Shown piece by piece: positions 43,842-52,637 of a DNA stretch of 64,000 nt (the stretch's first letter is position 1; each line of letters begins with the position of its first letter). Origin of the DNA: Faecalispora anaeroviscerum (GTDB lineage: Bacteria > Bacillota > Clostridia > Oscillospirales > Acutalibacteraceae). The stretch covers positions 1,550,001 to 1,614,000 of the forward strand of contig NZ_CANOOQ010000001.1 in the NCBI RefSeq assembly GCF_947568225.1. Reading direction: 5' to 3'. The translations under genes were made by a program, and so were the position numbers. Under the pieces are notes generated by a model. That model worked only from the letters and a program-made list of their open reading frames with translations. It did not search any database and was not told the DNA's origin.

Positions 43842-45176
43842 TCAGAATTTTTCTAGATATTCCTCCAGCTCCCATTGGGTTACTGTGCTGTTAAAGCGGT
43901 TCCATTCCTGCTCCTTCGCAACAATGTATTTTTGATACACATGATTGCCCAGAACCTCGCGCAAAAACGAATCCCGTTTCATTTCCTGAACAGCTTCCAT
44001 CAGATTGGCGGGAAGGCTGTCAATTTCTTTTTCCTGCCGCTCGTCGGGCGTCATATCATAAATATTGGAACCAACCGGCGCGGGCGGTTCCAGCTCCTCG
44101 CGGATTCCCTCAAGCCCTGCGGCGAGAAGCACTGCCATTTGCAGGTAGGGGTTTGCCGCCAGATCGGGGTTTCTCAGCTCCACGCGGGTGCCGATGCCCC
44201 GTGCGCTTGGCACGCGCACCAGCGCGCTACGGTTACCCGTGGTCCAGGCGATGTAACGGGGCGCCTCGTAGCCCGTAACAAGACGTTTATAGGAGTTCAC
44301 CAACGGATTGGTGAGCGGGCAGATTCCTTTGATATGGCGGATCACACCTGCTATAAAATGATATGCAAGCGGGCTCAGCCCGGTTTCGCTTCCCGGGTCG
44401 TAAAACACGTTTTCCCCGTCCTTGAACAGCGAAATATTCGTATGCAGACCCGAACCAGCCTGCCCGGAAAGGGGCTTTGGCATAAAAGACGCGCAAAGGC
44501 CGTGGGCATTCGCCACATTTTTAACAACCATCTTGAAGGTCATCATCTCGTCGGCAGAGCAGAGCGCCTCCTGATATTTAAAATCAATCTCATGCTGCGC
44601 CGTAGCGAGCTCGTGGTGAGAAGCTTCCACCTCACACCCCATCTCCTCCATGGTCATGCAGATGTCGCGGCGGGCGCTCTCGCCCAGATCCGCGGGGCCA
44701 AGATCAAAATACCCGGCAGTATCGTGGGTTACGGTGGTAGGATGGCCGAATTCATCTGTATTGAACAGGAAGAACTCACACTCAAACCCCACGTTCAGGG
44801 TAAAGCCCATATCAGCGGCAGCTTTCAGCGCTTTTTTCAGAATATAGCGTGGGTCTCCCTCAAACGGTGTTTCGTCCGGCTTGTAAACGTCACAGATCAG
44901 CCTGGCGGTCTTACCGCCGATCTGCCGGCTCCAGGGCAGAATCAGGAAGGTATCCAGATCCGGGTGGAGATACATGTCGGACTCCTCGATGCGAACAAAT
45001 CCCTCGATAGAGGAACCATCAAACATGCACTGATTATCCAGGGCTTTTTCAATCTTCCCGCTGGTGATGACCACATTTTTGATCGCGCCGAACATATCGG
45101 TAAACTGCAAACGGATAAAGCGGACATTATTCTGCTGAATCAGCTCCAGAATATCCGCTTTGGTATACCTGCTCAA
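43842..45176 (-). CDS. glnA: Glutamine synthetase, type I
   Basis: 444 residues. It makes glutamine from glutamate, ammonia and ATP. The N-terminal beta-grasp has RFIRLQFTDMFGAIKNV and the substrate loop FDGSSIEGF. The catalytic domain has HHELATAQHEID and the ATP-site MPKPLSGQAGSGLHTN. The short length and the absence of an adenylylation tyrosine loop fit the GSI-alpha enzymes of Firmicutes. It starts at a TTG with AGGAGG nine bases upstream. It has its own promoter and a leader terminator, so expression is likely controlled by antitermination. Confidence 0.96.
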   Translation of the reverse strand: MSRYTKADILELIQQNNVRFIRLQFTDMFGAIKNVVITSGKIEKALDNQCMFDGSSIEGFVRIEESDMYLHPDLDTFLILPWSRQIGGKTARLICDVYKPDETPFEGDPRYILKKALKAAADMGFTLNVGFECEFFLFNTDEFGHPTTVTHDTAGYFDLGPADLGESARRDICMTMEEMGCEVEASHHELATAQHEIDFKYQEALCSADEMMTFKMVVKNVANAHGLCASFMPKPLSGQAGSGLHTNISLFKDGENVFYDPGSETGLSPLAYHFIAGVIRHIKGICPLTNPLVNSYKRLVTGYEAPRYIAWTTGNRSALVRVPSARGIGTRVELRNPDLAANPYLQMAVLLAAGLEGIREELEPPAPVGSNIYDMTPDERQEKEIDSLPANLMEAVQEMKRDSFLREVLGNHVYQKYIVAKEQEWNRFNSTVTQWELEEYLEKF

Positions 45177-45202
45177 ACACCTCTACCTCCTTAAAAATAA
45201 AA

Positions 45203-45239
45203 ACAGCAAGGCCGCTCTTTGTCAGAACCTCCTTGCTGT
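45203..45239 (-). terminator. Intrinsic terminator in the glnA leader (attenuator)
   Basis: On the minus strand ACAGCAAGG, a 19-base loop, CCTTGCTGT and then TTTTATTTTT. It ends about 25 bases before the glnA start and just before its ribosome site, so it must be bypassed for glnA to be made. Confidence 0.85.
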
Positions 45240-45267
45240 CACAGAATTTATGAATAATATCGTATAT

Positions 45268-45296
45268 ATTGTAACTATTTATACGTTGGTTGTCAA
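45268..45296 (-). promoter_or_regulatory. Promoter of glnA
   Basis: TTGACA and TACAAT on the minus strand are exactly 17 bases apart, about 90 bases upstream of the glnA start and ahead of the leader terminator. Confidence 0.8.
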
Positions 45297-45299
45297 TCA

Positions 45300-45834
45300 T
45301 TTTCCTCAGACTTCTTTGAATTTATGGTAATGCACAAATTTCCCCGGGAAGCGAGTTCATTTCCCGACTTTCTCACGGGGCGGAGTGAATTCCTCTACTT
45401 GACAAAACCTTCCAATATGAGAGACAGAATGAACAGGTTCTAGGAAAATTCTGCACAATATGCCAGATACGGGGATGATTTTCTGATTATTATGCAGGAA
45501 TTTCATTGAGAAAATGCAAGTCAGAACAGTCGGCACCGCCTCCTTTCAAAAGGCACAGAGCGCGGGCGGAAGGCACGTACTCACAACCCCCGGCTGAGCA
45601 TGACACTTTTGCGGCGGACCTTATCTTTTTCCACACCACGGCACCATAACCGCCAAAAGCGTTACTCCGGCAGGATTTTTCGCCAATTTCCGCACGTTCT
45701 TGGAGCGTGCGGCAGAAAAAATCCCAGCAGGAAAACGGGACAAAGCAGCTACAAACCGATGAATAATTATTCAGCATCAATCTCTTTGTTGCTGGAGAAA
45801 AAGGCACTGTAAGCCGAAGAATAAGCATAAAAAA
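45300..45834. other. 535-base intergenic region without a supported gene
   Basis: It lies between the glnA promoter and the eno terminator. A 112-codon minus-strand frame (45490-45828) exists, but it has a cysteine-rich, low-homology composition and no convincing ribosome site. A short TTCCCCGGGAA palindrome is at about 45339-45349. I cannot assign a function. Confidence 0.35.
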
Positions 45835-45873
45835 GCGGCGGAAAAGATGCCATTTGGCACCTTTTCCGCCACC
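45833..45873 (-). terminator. Terminator of eno
   Basis: GGCGGAAAAGGTGCCA pairs with TGGCATCTTTTCCGCC with one mismatch, about 40 bases after the eno stop, followed by GCTTTTTTATG on the minus strand. Confidence 0.85.
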
Positions 45874-45910
45874 ATAGAAGCTTCACCAGGTCAGCGGAAG
45901 CAGCATTTTT

Positions 45911-47197
45911 TTATTTGCAGTCGTAGCAGGCTTTGCCGGGGTAGCGGGCAGATTTTCCCAGATTCTCTTCGATTCGAAGCAGCTGGTTGTACTTCGCTAC
46001 GCGCTCACTGCGGCTGGGGGCACCGGTTTTGATCTGGCCAGCGTTCATCGCAACCGCCAAATCGGCAATGGTGGTATCCTCCGTTTCACCGGAACGGTGA
46101 GAAACAACAGCGGTATAACCCGCGCTGTGCGCCATCTTAATGGCGTTCAGGGTTTCGGTCAAAGAACCGATCTGGTTGAGCTTAATGAGGATAGAGTTAC
46201 CGCAGCTATTCTCAATGCCCTTCTGCAGGCGCTCAGTGTTTGTTACAAACAGATCGTCGCCTACCAGCTGAACCTTGTCGCCCAGGCGAGCGGTCAGCTT
46301 CTTCCAGCCATCCCAGTCTTCCTCATCGAGCGCATCCTCAATGGAGCCGATGGGGTACTTCGAAACCAGATTCTCCCAGAAAGCAATCAGCTCATCGGTG
46401 GTGTAATGCTTCTGGCTCTTCGGCAGCAGATAGGTTCCTTTATCGCTCTTCCACTCGCTGGAAGCAGCGTCGATCGCCAACATGAAATCATCATAGGGCT
46501 TATAACCGGCCGCTTCGATGGCGCGCAGCAGGTACTGAACCGCCTCTTCGTCGCTCTTCAGGTTCGGAGCATAGCCGCCCTCGTCGCCAACAGCGGTGGA
46601 AAGACCCTCTTTCTTGAGGATGGCAGCCAGAGCGTGGAATACCTCTGTGCACATGCGCAGGCCCTCACGGAAACTGGGGGCGCCCACGGGCATGATCATG
46701 AATTCCTGAACATCAACGTTATTCGCAGCATGTGCGCCGCCGTTAAGGATGTTCATCATAGGAACCGGCAATGTATCAGCAGCGGCGCCGCCCAAAAAGC
46801 GGTACAGCGGTACGCCCTGAGCTTTCGCCGCAGCCTGTGCAGCCGCAAGAGAAACAGCAAGAATCGCATTCGCGCCGAGGTTCGATTTATCCTTTGTTCC
46901 GTCCAGCTCCAACATAGCGGCATCGATTGCGGCAACGTCGGCAGCATCCATGCCAATCAGACGATCGCGAATGACGGTGTTAATGTTCGCAACAGCCTTC
47001 TGAACGCCCTTTCCACCAAAGCGGGCCGGGTCTTTATCTCTCAGCTCCAACGCCTCAAATTGACCGGTAGATGCACCGCTGGGTACAGCTGCGCGAGCTG
47101 TTACACCATTTTCCAGAAGAATCTCCGCTTCTACCGTGGGGTTCGCGCGGGAATCCAGAATTTCCCTGCCTTTTACATCTTTAATTTGATAAGCCAT
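45911..47197 (-). CDS. eno: Enolase
   Basis: 428 residues. It interconverts 2-phosphoglycerate and phosphoenolpyruvate. The N-terminal VKGREILDSRANPTVE, the central GGAHAANNVDVQEFMIMP, the metal and proton-acceptor region SIEDALDEEDWDGW, and the signature ILIKLNQIGSLTET are all present. AAGGAG lies eight bases before the ATG. Monocistronic with its own promoter and terminator. Confidence 0.98.
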   Translation of the reverse strand: MAYQIKDVKGREILDSRANPTVEAEILLENGVTARAAVPSGASTGQFEALELRDKDPARFGGKGVQKAVANINTVIRDRLIGMDAADVAAIDAAMLELDGTKDKSNLGANAILAVSLAAAQAAAKAQGVPLYRFLGGAAADTLPVPMMNILNGGAHAANNVDVQEFMIMPVGAPSFREGLRMCTEVFHALAAILKKEGLSTAVGDEGGYAPNLKSDEEAVQYLLRAIEAAGYKPYDDFMLAIDAASSEWKSDKGTYLLPKSQKHYTTDELIAFWENLVSKYPIGSIEDALDEEDWDGWKKLTARLGDKVQLVGDDLFVTNTERLQKGIENSCGNSILIKLNQIGSLTETLNAIKMAHSAGYTAVVSHRSGETEDTTIADLAVAMNAGQIKTGAPSRSERVAKYNQLLRIEENLGKSARYPGKACYDCK

Positions 47198-47306
47198 AAA
47201 ACCGCTCCTTTATATTTATTGACGGCATCCTTAATGCGCCGGTAAAACAACAATACAGAACAAAGACATCCCATTCAGAACGCTCTACTATCCATCTACT
47301 TCCATA

Positions 47307-47334
47307 AATATATCATATGTTTTTATTTTGTCAA
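47307..47334 (-). promoter_or_regulatory. Promoter of eno
   Basis: TTGACA and TATATT on the minus strand are 16 bases apart, about 110 bases upstream of the eno ATG. Confidence 0.6.
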
Positions 47335-47448
47335 GCGAATTATAATCAAACAGACCAACCAGAATTTTGGCTAAAAATGGCCGTTTTTTCACTTTACAGG
47401 CAGAAAAAGAAAGCAGATATTACGAAAGCCGGATAGCTCTAAAACGCT

Positions 47449-48237
47449 TCATCCCAAAGCAACATCCAGAATCATCATGAGGACAAACCCGCCCATCACG
47501 CCGAGTGTTCCCATATTGGAATGCTCCCCGCGGCTGGCCTCCGGAATCAGCTCTTCGACCACCACATAAATCATCGCGCCGGCGGCAAACGCCAGCAGCC
47601 AAGGCATCATGGAAAGCACATGGCTTGCCAGCAGAATAGTAAGAACCGCAAACACCGGCTCCACCGCGCCCGACAGCGTACCGCCCAGAAACGCTTTCCC
47701 CACACTGAGGCCTTCGTTGCGCAGCGGCAGCGAAATCGCCGCGCCCTCGGGGAAATTCTGAATGCCCATACCAATCGCCAGCACCACGGCCGCCGTCAGC
47801 GGGCCCTGCTCCCCGCTTTGCAGCGCAAGCGCAAAAGAAAGCCCCACGGCCATGCCCTCCGGAATATTATGTAGGGTAACAGCTAAAAACAAAAGCGTCG
47901 TTCTCTTCCACGAGGAGGAAACACCTTCGGGCTGACTTTCGCCCAAATGCAGATGCGGCAGCACATTGTCCAGAGCCAGAAGGAACAATCCTCCCAAGAC
48001 AAATCCACCTGCCGCGGGAATCCAGCCCACCTGCCCGCGCTCCTCCGCTTGCTCAATGGCCGGCATCAAAAGCGACCAGACGGAAGCGGCGATCATTACG
48101 CCGCCGGCAAAGCCCAGCAGCACCCTCTGTACATTTTCATGAATGGCTCCGCGAAAGAAAAATACAAGCGCCGCACCCAAAGTCGTCATTGCAAACGGGA
48201 ACGCCAACCCGAACGCCAGCCATACAACAGAATCCAT
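47449..48237 (-). CDS. ZIP-family divalent metal transporter
   Basis: 262 residues with about eight membrane helices. The two ZIP metal-site helices carry LHNIPEGMAVG and IQNFPEGAAISLPL, and a later one has VVEELIPEA. A short loop HLHLGE between helices 3 and 4 is histidine-bearing, as in many ZIPs. It probably imports zinc or a related divalent metal (GufA-like branch). The ATG at 48237 with GGGAG upstream was chosen; an upstream frame adds a hydrophilic tail without a ribosome site. It is divergent from the small gene at 48353. Confidence 0.9.
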   Translation of the reverse strand: MDSVVWLAFGLAFPFAMTTLGAALVFFFRGAIHENVQRVLLGFAGGVMIAASVWSLLMPAIEQAEERGQVGWIPAAGGFVLGGLFLLALDNVLPHLHLGESQPEGVSSSWKRTTLLFLAVTLHNIPEGMAVGLSFALALQSGEQGPLTAAVVLAIGMGIQNFPEGAAISLPLRNEGLSVGKAFLGGTLSGAVEPVFAVLTILLASHVLSMMPWLLAFAAGAMIYVVVEELIPEASRGEHSNMGTLGVMGGFVLMMILDVALG

Positions 48238-48352
48238 AACAACTCCCATTCTATTCCATTTCTGAAAACACAGTTTGTTTCCTGTTTTCTGGCGGAAATT
48301 TCCTGCCATAAAGCAGAGCCAAACCACACATAGTAAAACAGGGTGATACTTG

Positions 48353-48526
48353 GTGAAAGCACAAAATCTTCAGGATCTGATTCGTCGAAGCAGCAGTACC
48401 AGACAATATTTCATGTCGCTACCCGTGCCAGATCAAATGGAACTGCACCGGTATAACGAGCACGTAAAAACAGCAGCTCAGCTGCATCAATACGCAGAAT
48501 ACCTGCAAGCAAATGGCCGACTATAA
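48353..48526 (+). CDS. Small hypothetical protein, 57 residues
   Basis: A GTG start with AGGGTGA upstream opens a 57-codon frame: MKAQNLQDLIRRSSSTRQYF, then SLPVPDQMELHRYNEHVKTA, AQLHQYAEYLQANGRL. Balanced, charged and helical composition with no rare-residue bias suggests a real soluble protein. An adjacent in-frame TTG is an alternative start. I do not recognise a family. It is divergent from the ZIP gene and followed, 80 bases on, by a strong terminator. Confidence 0.5.
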   Translation: MKAQNLQDLIRRSSSTRQYFMSLPVPDQMELHRYNEHVKTAAQLHQYAEYLQANGRL

Positions 48527-48604
48527 GAACCTCGAAGCGGGAAATCCTCTCCTTCGCCTGGAGGAGAACACATTCGGCACCTAATTCTCTTTACAGCCGA
48601 CGAA

Positions 48605-48643
48605 AGAAAAAAGGGTTTGTCCTGTTGGGCAAACCCTTTTTGC
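48605..48643. terminator. Bidirectional terminator between the small protein and ferritin
   Basis: AAAAAAGGGTTTG pairs with CAAACCCTTTTT around ten bases, with A and T tracts on either side. It can end the plus-strand small gene and the minus-strand ferritin gene. Confidence 0.8.
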
Positions 48644-48750
48644 GGTTGTTCCCGCGCCGGCGGTGAAAGCCCCTGCGCACCTGGAAGCAAGCAGCCCTGT
48701 GTCACTTACTCCGCCAGTACACCCGATTCACCCGGCCGAACATAGCCAGC

Positions 48751-49263
48751 TTACAGAACCAAGCTTGGCGCCGCGTATACTCTAGCCGCCAGTTCCTGAT
48801 CCAGCAGGTACAAGCTCTTGGAATCGGAACCGAACAATTCAATCTTCTTAATGATATTTTCCGCGTTCATTTCCTCTTCGCCCTGTTCCTTTACGAACCA
48901 GTCGAGGAACTGCATGGTGCGAAAATCCTTTCCCTCGTATGCTTCCTCATAGATCGCATGGATCGACTTCGTTACATACTGCTCATGAGCCAGCGCCGCC
49001 TTTGCGGGGCCGATCAAATCACTGAACTTTGTGTCGGGTTTTGCAATGGCCTCCAGCACAATTTTCTCGTTATTGTTCTGCATATATTGCAGGAACAGCA
49101 TCGCGTGGTCTCGTTCCTCCTGCGCCTGAATCTGATACCAGTTGGAGAAGCCATCCAGTCCTTCGTCCTTATAGTAATTGGAAATATCCAAATACAGATA
49201 AGCGGAGAAGAACTCTTTATTAATTTGCGTATTGAGCAGCTTTACAACCTTTTCATTTAACAC
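48751..49263 (-). CDS. ftn: Ferritin
   Basis: 170 residues. Non-haem ferritin oxidises and stores iron in a 24-mer shell. The ferroxidase-centre residues fall in INKEFFSAYLYL (E17-type), QAQEERDHAMLFLQYM and KEQGEEEMNAENI. A GTG at 49263 was chosen because GGAG lies eight bases upstream, giving the usual MLNEKVVKLLNTQI start; a GTG three codons earlier overlaps the site. It has its own promoter. Confidence 0.93.
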   Translation of the reverse strand: MLNEKVVKLLNTQINKEFFSAYLYLDISNYYKDEGLDGFSNWYQIQAQEERDHAMLFLQYMQNNNEKIVLEAIAKPDTKFSDLIGPAKAALAHEQYVTKSIHAIYEEAYEGKDFRTMQFLDWFVKEQGEEEMNAENIIKKIELFGSDSKSLYLLDQELAARVYAAPSLVL

Positions 49264-49401
49264 AAATATCACTCCTTTGGCGTTTGGTTTCTTCCGCCTG
49301 CCGGCTCTGCTTTTTTACGGCTGACCGTAAGCACCTGTCTGCCGAAAAGAAGTTCACCATTGCTTCGGCATTCAAAAACGGTAATCGTCTTTCTAGTTAT
49401 T

Positions 49402-49429
49402 ATTATACCATGGCTCAGTAGTAAAACAA
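49402..49429 (-). promoter_or_regulatory. Promoter of the ferritin gene
   Basis: TTGTTT and TATAAT on the minus strand are 16 bases apart, about 140 bases upstream of the GTG. The -35 is weak. Confidence 0.5.
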
Positions 49430-49559
49430 GCCTGCAAAAAGGAAAAAAATGCCGGAATTCTCACAGAGTTCTTATACTAAATAACAATAATTATTATTAT
49501 CAATTGTTCATGTCTTAAAAACTTTCGCTTCCTTGCCCGCGCAGGGAGCGAGGCGCGGA

Positions 49560-50780
49560 TCAGTGTGCCTTTTGTATTTTCAAATCCTCTTCGTAAAAAA
49601 CGGTACCCAGAACCATGTCGATGTCATTGACAATCGACGCATCAATCAAATTCTGCCTGGACATGGTGTCGAGAATACCGACGGCGTCCGCATGAGTAAG
49701 CGCCATGCGGTAAGGGCGATCCTCCGTCAGTGCCTGGTAAATATCCACGCAGGTCATCAAACGGGAGTTGAAATCCAGCTGCTCGGCAGTAAGGCCGTAG
49801 GGGTAACCCTTTCCGTTCAGCTTTTCATGGTGGTTGGCCGCCCATTCGGTAATATCCTCAAAGCCCTGCACCATCTCCAACGCCTTGCGGGTATAGTAGG
49901 TGTGCGACTGAATTACGTCGATTTCTTCCCGGGTCAGACTGCCCGGCTTATCCAGAATTTCGTTCGGCACCATGATCTTCCCCAGATCATGCAAATCTGC
50001 CGCAATCCGCATTTTCCAATACTCTTCTTCGTTGCGACCGTAGTAGCGGCACAGAATGCCGACTTTTTTGCTGATGCCACGGGAATGACCACCCGTAAAC
50101 GGTGATTTGGCATCGATGATGTTGCTGTACAGCCGCGAAATACGGCGGATATTCCGATAGCTGAACTCCCGTGTTTGCTGCGGGAGCAGGCGCTCCAGAA
50201 CAGGCTCGATAAACATAGGCTGCATATTCAGCCAAAACTCTCCGTGCTGTGAAACACGATAAAATAGCTGCAGCAGCTCGGGGTCAAAAAGATGCGCGTC
50301 CTTGCGCAACACGTCCATAATATTAGACGGAGCGTTCCCCTGCGCATATTCCACCGCTACGCGATTCGCCAGAGCGATCAGGCGGGAATAAAACGGAATT
50401 TCTTCCCCGCGCTTTCCGAAAAAGCCGCTTCCGTCATAGCACTCGTGATGGTATAAAATCACACCGGGAATCGGGTGGTTAAACGGGAAGTACGAAACAT
50501 TCTCTTCCCCTAGCTCGCAGTGCCTGATGTTGCGCTCGAGCCCTGCCATATCCACAGGGGCCCTGTCGAGCAGAGAACGCGCAATCCCGTTATCATGCAA
50601 AAGCGCATAAGAAATCAAATCAAAAAAATCTTGCTCAGGAAGGTTCCTCAATTTTGCAATTCGTGCGCAGATATACGCTACATGTCTGGTGTGATTGGTA
50701 ACATCTTTCAATAAATCTCTTTCCACAAAATCCAATGTAAAGGAAAAAGAAAGCAGCATTTGATTCACATTCAACTTCAT
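49560..50780 (-). CDS. Tandem HD/HD-GYP protein, probable cyclic-di-GMP phosphodiesterase
   Basis: 406 residues with two HD-type halves. The C-terminal half (about 205-400) is a full HD-GYP domain: GGHSRGIS, ADLHDLGKIMVPNEILDKPG, and HHEKLNGKGYP with the GYP triplet intact. The N-terminal half (about 20-190) keeps H..HD (LISYALLHDNG) and HHECYDGSG, but has GFF in place of GYP, so it looks like a decayed duplicate. HD-GYP enzymes hydrolyse cyclic-di-GMP and sometimes other cyclic dinucleotides. There is no receiver or membrane segment. GAGGCGG precedes the ATG. Confidence 0.85.
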   Translation of the reverse strand: MKLNVNQMLLSFSFTLDFVERDLLKDVTNHTRHVAYICARIAKLRNLPEQDFFDLISYALLHDNGIARSLLDRAPVDMAGLERNIRHCELGEENVSYFPFNHPIPGVILYHHECYDGSGFFGKRGEEIPFYSRLIALANRVAVEYAQGNAPSNIMDVLRKDAHLFDPELLQLFYRVSQHGEFWLNMQPMFIEPVLERLLPQQTREFSYRNIRRISRLYSNIIDAKSPFTGGHSRGISKKVGILCRYYGRNEEEYWKMRIAADLHDLGKIMVPNEILDKPGSLTREEIDVIQSHTYYTRKALEMVQGFEDITEWAANHHEKLNGKGYPYGLTAEQLDFNSRLMTCVDIYQALTEDRPYRMALTHADAVGILDTMSRQNLIDASIVNDIDMVLGTVFYEEDLKIQKAH

Positions 50781-50927
50781 GATTCCGCCTCATTTTCTAT
50801 GTCCAAATCCATCACTCGTTTCTGGAAACGTTTTCAAAAGCAACAGTCTATATATTTGATTTATCGGACTATCGTCTTCAAAATGAAGAGGTTCGTAATA
50901 AAACTGATGATGAATGAACAAGAAAAA

Positions 50928-51104
50928 TCACATGCGGTATTTCGATTTCCAAACGATCAGCTGTCTCAATATTTCTTCCCGGGATTCTCCTTTTTTCTGA
51001 GCCATATCATCTAACAGACGATAAAAGCTGGGAAATCCGGTTCCAAAAGGGTCCTTTACCTGCTGAATTCTGCGGTCCATTTTCTTAATTTCTTCCTGCG
51101 TCAT
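50928..51104 (-). CDS. Small hypothetical protein, 58 residues
   Basis: ATG at 51104 with GGGGGG upstream. The product starts MTQEEIKKMDRRIQQVKDPF and continues through SFYRLLDDMAQKKGESREEI to QLIVWKSKYRM. It is helical and highly charged, with no membrane segment or metal motif. I do not recognise it. It lies between nfo and the HD-GYP gene, with 147 bases to the latter. Confidence 0.6.
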   Translation of the reverse strand: MTQEEIKKMDRRIQQVKDPFGTGFPSFYRLLDDMAQKKGESREEILRQLIVWKSKYRM

Positions 51105-51513
51105 GATAACCCCCCATTGACTTCTGATTTTCCATACGCATCCTGTTTTTTCGTATTGCACCGCATGATTGTTTAAAATAATTCATTCATTAATAAAAAT
51201 TAACCTGTTTATTGACAAAATACTTCCAGTATTATTGTTTTATTATACCATACACTATTCCGCTAATCAAACTTCATCATAAGCAAAAACGACACGAAAT
51301 AACAATTTCTGCATTTTACGTCAGGACAAAGAAAACAAGCGAAACACATCCAATTCTTAGTTGTACCTTACGGATTTAACACGGAAATAGACAAAAAAGG
51401 AAATACCTCTATTGAGTGTCGCTTTCCTTCTGCCACACCATATTTTCAACTCAACCGCAGAGTAAAATTTCCCGGTCAGCGGTTCAAAATGTTGTAAAAC
51501 AATTACCTGCTAT
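51105..51513. other. A+T-rich intergenic region
   Basis: About 400 bases between nfo and the small gene. I see no gene, no strong terminator and no clear promoter pair in a useful orientation. Confidence 0.4.
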
Positions 51514-52353
51514 TTACATTACTTCTCGGTAAAGGCTTTTCAGTAGACTGATCTCCTGCGCGTAGCCCGGCAATTCATTCGGCGTTTCCAGGTAAAAGGG
51601 CAGATCTCGCAGGGCCGGATGATTGATGATCCGCTCCATTGCAAAAAGTCCCAGACTACCCTGTCCAATTTTCTGGTGGCGGTCCTTATGGCTGCAAAAG
51701 GGATTCATGCTGTCGTTCAGGTGTACGGCCCGCAGCCGTGAAAGGCCGATCTCCTTATCAAATTGGGTCAGCACACCATCGAGGTCGTTCACCAGATCAT
51801 ACCCGGCATCGTACACATGGCAGGTATCCATACAAACACCCATTTTCTCCGTCAGAGAAACGCGATCCAGTATCCGGCGCAGCTGCGAAAAATTCGCGCC
51901 GATCTCGGTTCCCTTCCCGGCCATAGTCTCGAGCAGTACCGTTGTTGTCTGCTCTGTTCGCAAGATCGCGTTGAGCAGCTGCGCAATCTGCGAAATTCCA
52001 ACGTCCTCCCCCTGCCCGGTATGGCTGCCGGGGTGAAAGTTGTAGCTGCTGCCGGGCAGATATTCCATGCGCCGCAGATCATCCTGCATCATAAGAGAAG
52101 CAAATTCCCGTACCTTTGGGTCTGCGGAACAGGCATTCAGTGTATAGGGCGCGTGGGCTAGAATATGGCTGATTCCCTCGTGCTGCGCAAGCTCCCGCAG
52201 CGCGGCGGCATCTGCGGGGTTGATTTCTTTTGCTTTGCTGCCCCGGGGGTTGCGTGTAAAAAACTGAAAGGTGTTCGCTCCAATAGAAACCGCATCCTTT
52301 CCCATAGCCAGGAATCCCTTTGCGGCAGACAGATGACATCCAATTTTCAGCAC
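51514..52353 (-). CDS. nfo: Deoxyribonuclease IV (AP endonuclease, Nfo family)
   Basis: 279 residues, starting at GTG with GGAG seven bases upstream. It cuts DNA 5' to abasic sites in base-excision repair using three zinc ions. The TIM-barrel metal ligands are in NFHPGSHTG, LLETMAGKGTEIG, GVCMDTCHVYDAGYD and HLNDSMNPFCSHKDRH, and the C-terminal signature is in FYLETPNEL. All ligands are present. Single gene. Confidence 0.95.
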   Translation of the reverse strand: MLKIGCHLSAAKGFLAMGKDAVSIGANTFQFFTRNPRGSKAKEINPADAAALRELAQHEGISHILAHAPYTLNACSADPKVREFASLMMQDDLRRMEYLPGSSYNFHPGSHTGQGEDVGISQIAQLLNAILRTEQTTTVLLETMAGKGTEIGANFSQLRRILDRVSLTEKMGVCMDTCHVYDAGYDLVNDLDGVLTQFDKEIGLSRLRAVHLNDSMNPFCSHKDRHQKIGQGSLGLFAMERIINHPALRDLPFYLETPNELPGYAQEISLLKSLYREVM

Positions 52354-52538
52354 TCTGTTTCTCCTTTACCGAATGATGGTTGTTCCATCACTTCTTTTGC
52401 GGCTTTGCGCCGCCCCTCTGCTGTCAGTATACCCGTTTTATCTACATCTGTCTTGTTTTTTTCTACCAAAAATATAATTCTCCAGGAAGCCGCTACATTG
52501 TTTGATCCTGGGAAGACAGGAAGAGATTTTCTTCTCCA

Positions 52539-52569
52539 TTGACAAAACACCGGAAAGGTGTACTATAAT
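52539..52569 (+). promoter_or_regulatory. MerR-type promoter of the YhgE/Pip operon
   Basis: Consensus TTGACA (52539-52544) and TATAAT (52564-52569) are separated by 19 bases, two more than usual. The spacer contains a perfect dyad ACACC-GGAAA-GGTGT (52547-52561) whose centre (52554) is the exact centre of the spacer. That is the architecture of MerR-family activated promoters. No MerR gene is next to it. Confidence 0.7.
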
Positions 52570-52637
52570 TAACCATGCGACCCCGGAGTAACACCGGAAA
52601 ACCGTTCGCGGCCATCCGGCCAGAGAGAGGAGTCTTC

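Noticed and set aside
45177..45267. Canonical ANTAR double-hairpin in the glnA leader
   Set aside because: I found the terminator but no two stems with six-base A1/G4 loops; kept only as a hypothesis.
45490..45828. 112-codon minus-strand gene
   Set aside because: No ribosome site, Cys-rich and unlike neighbours, and it starts right at the eno terminator.
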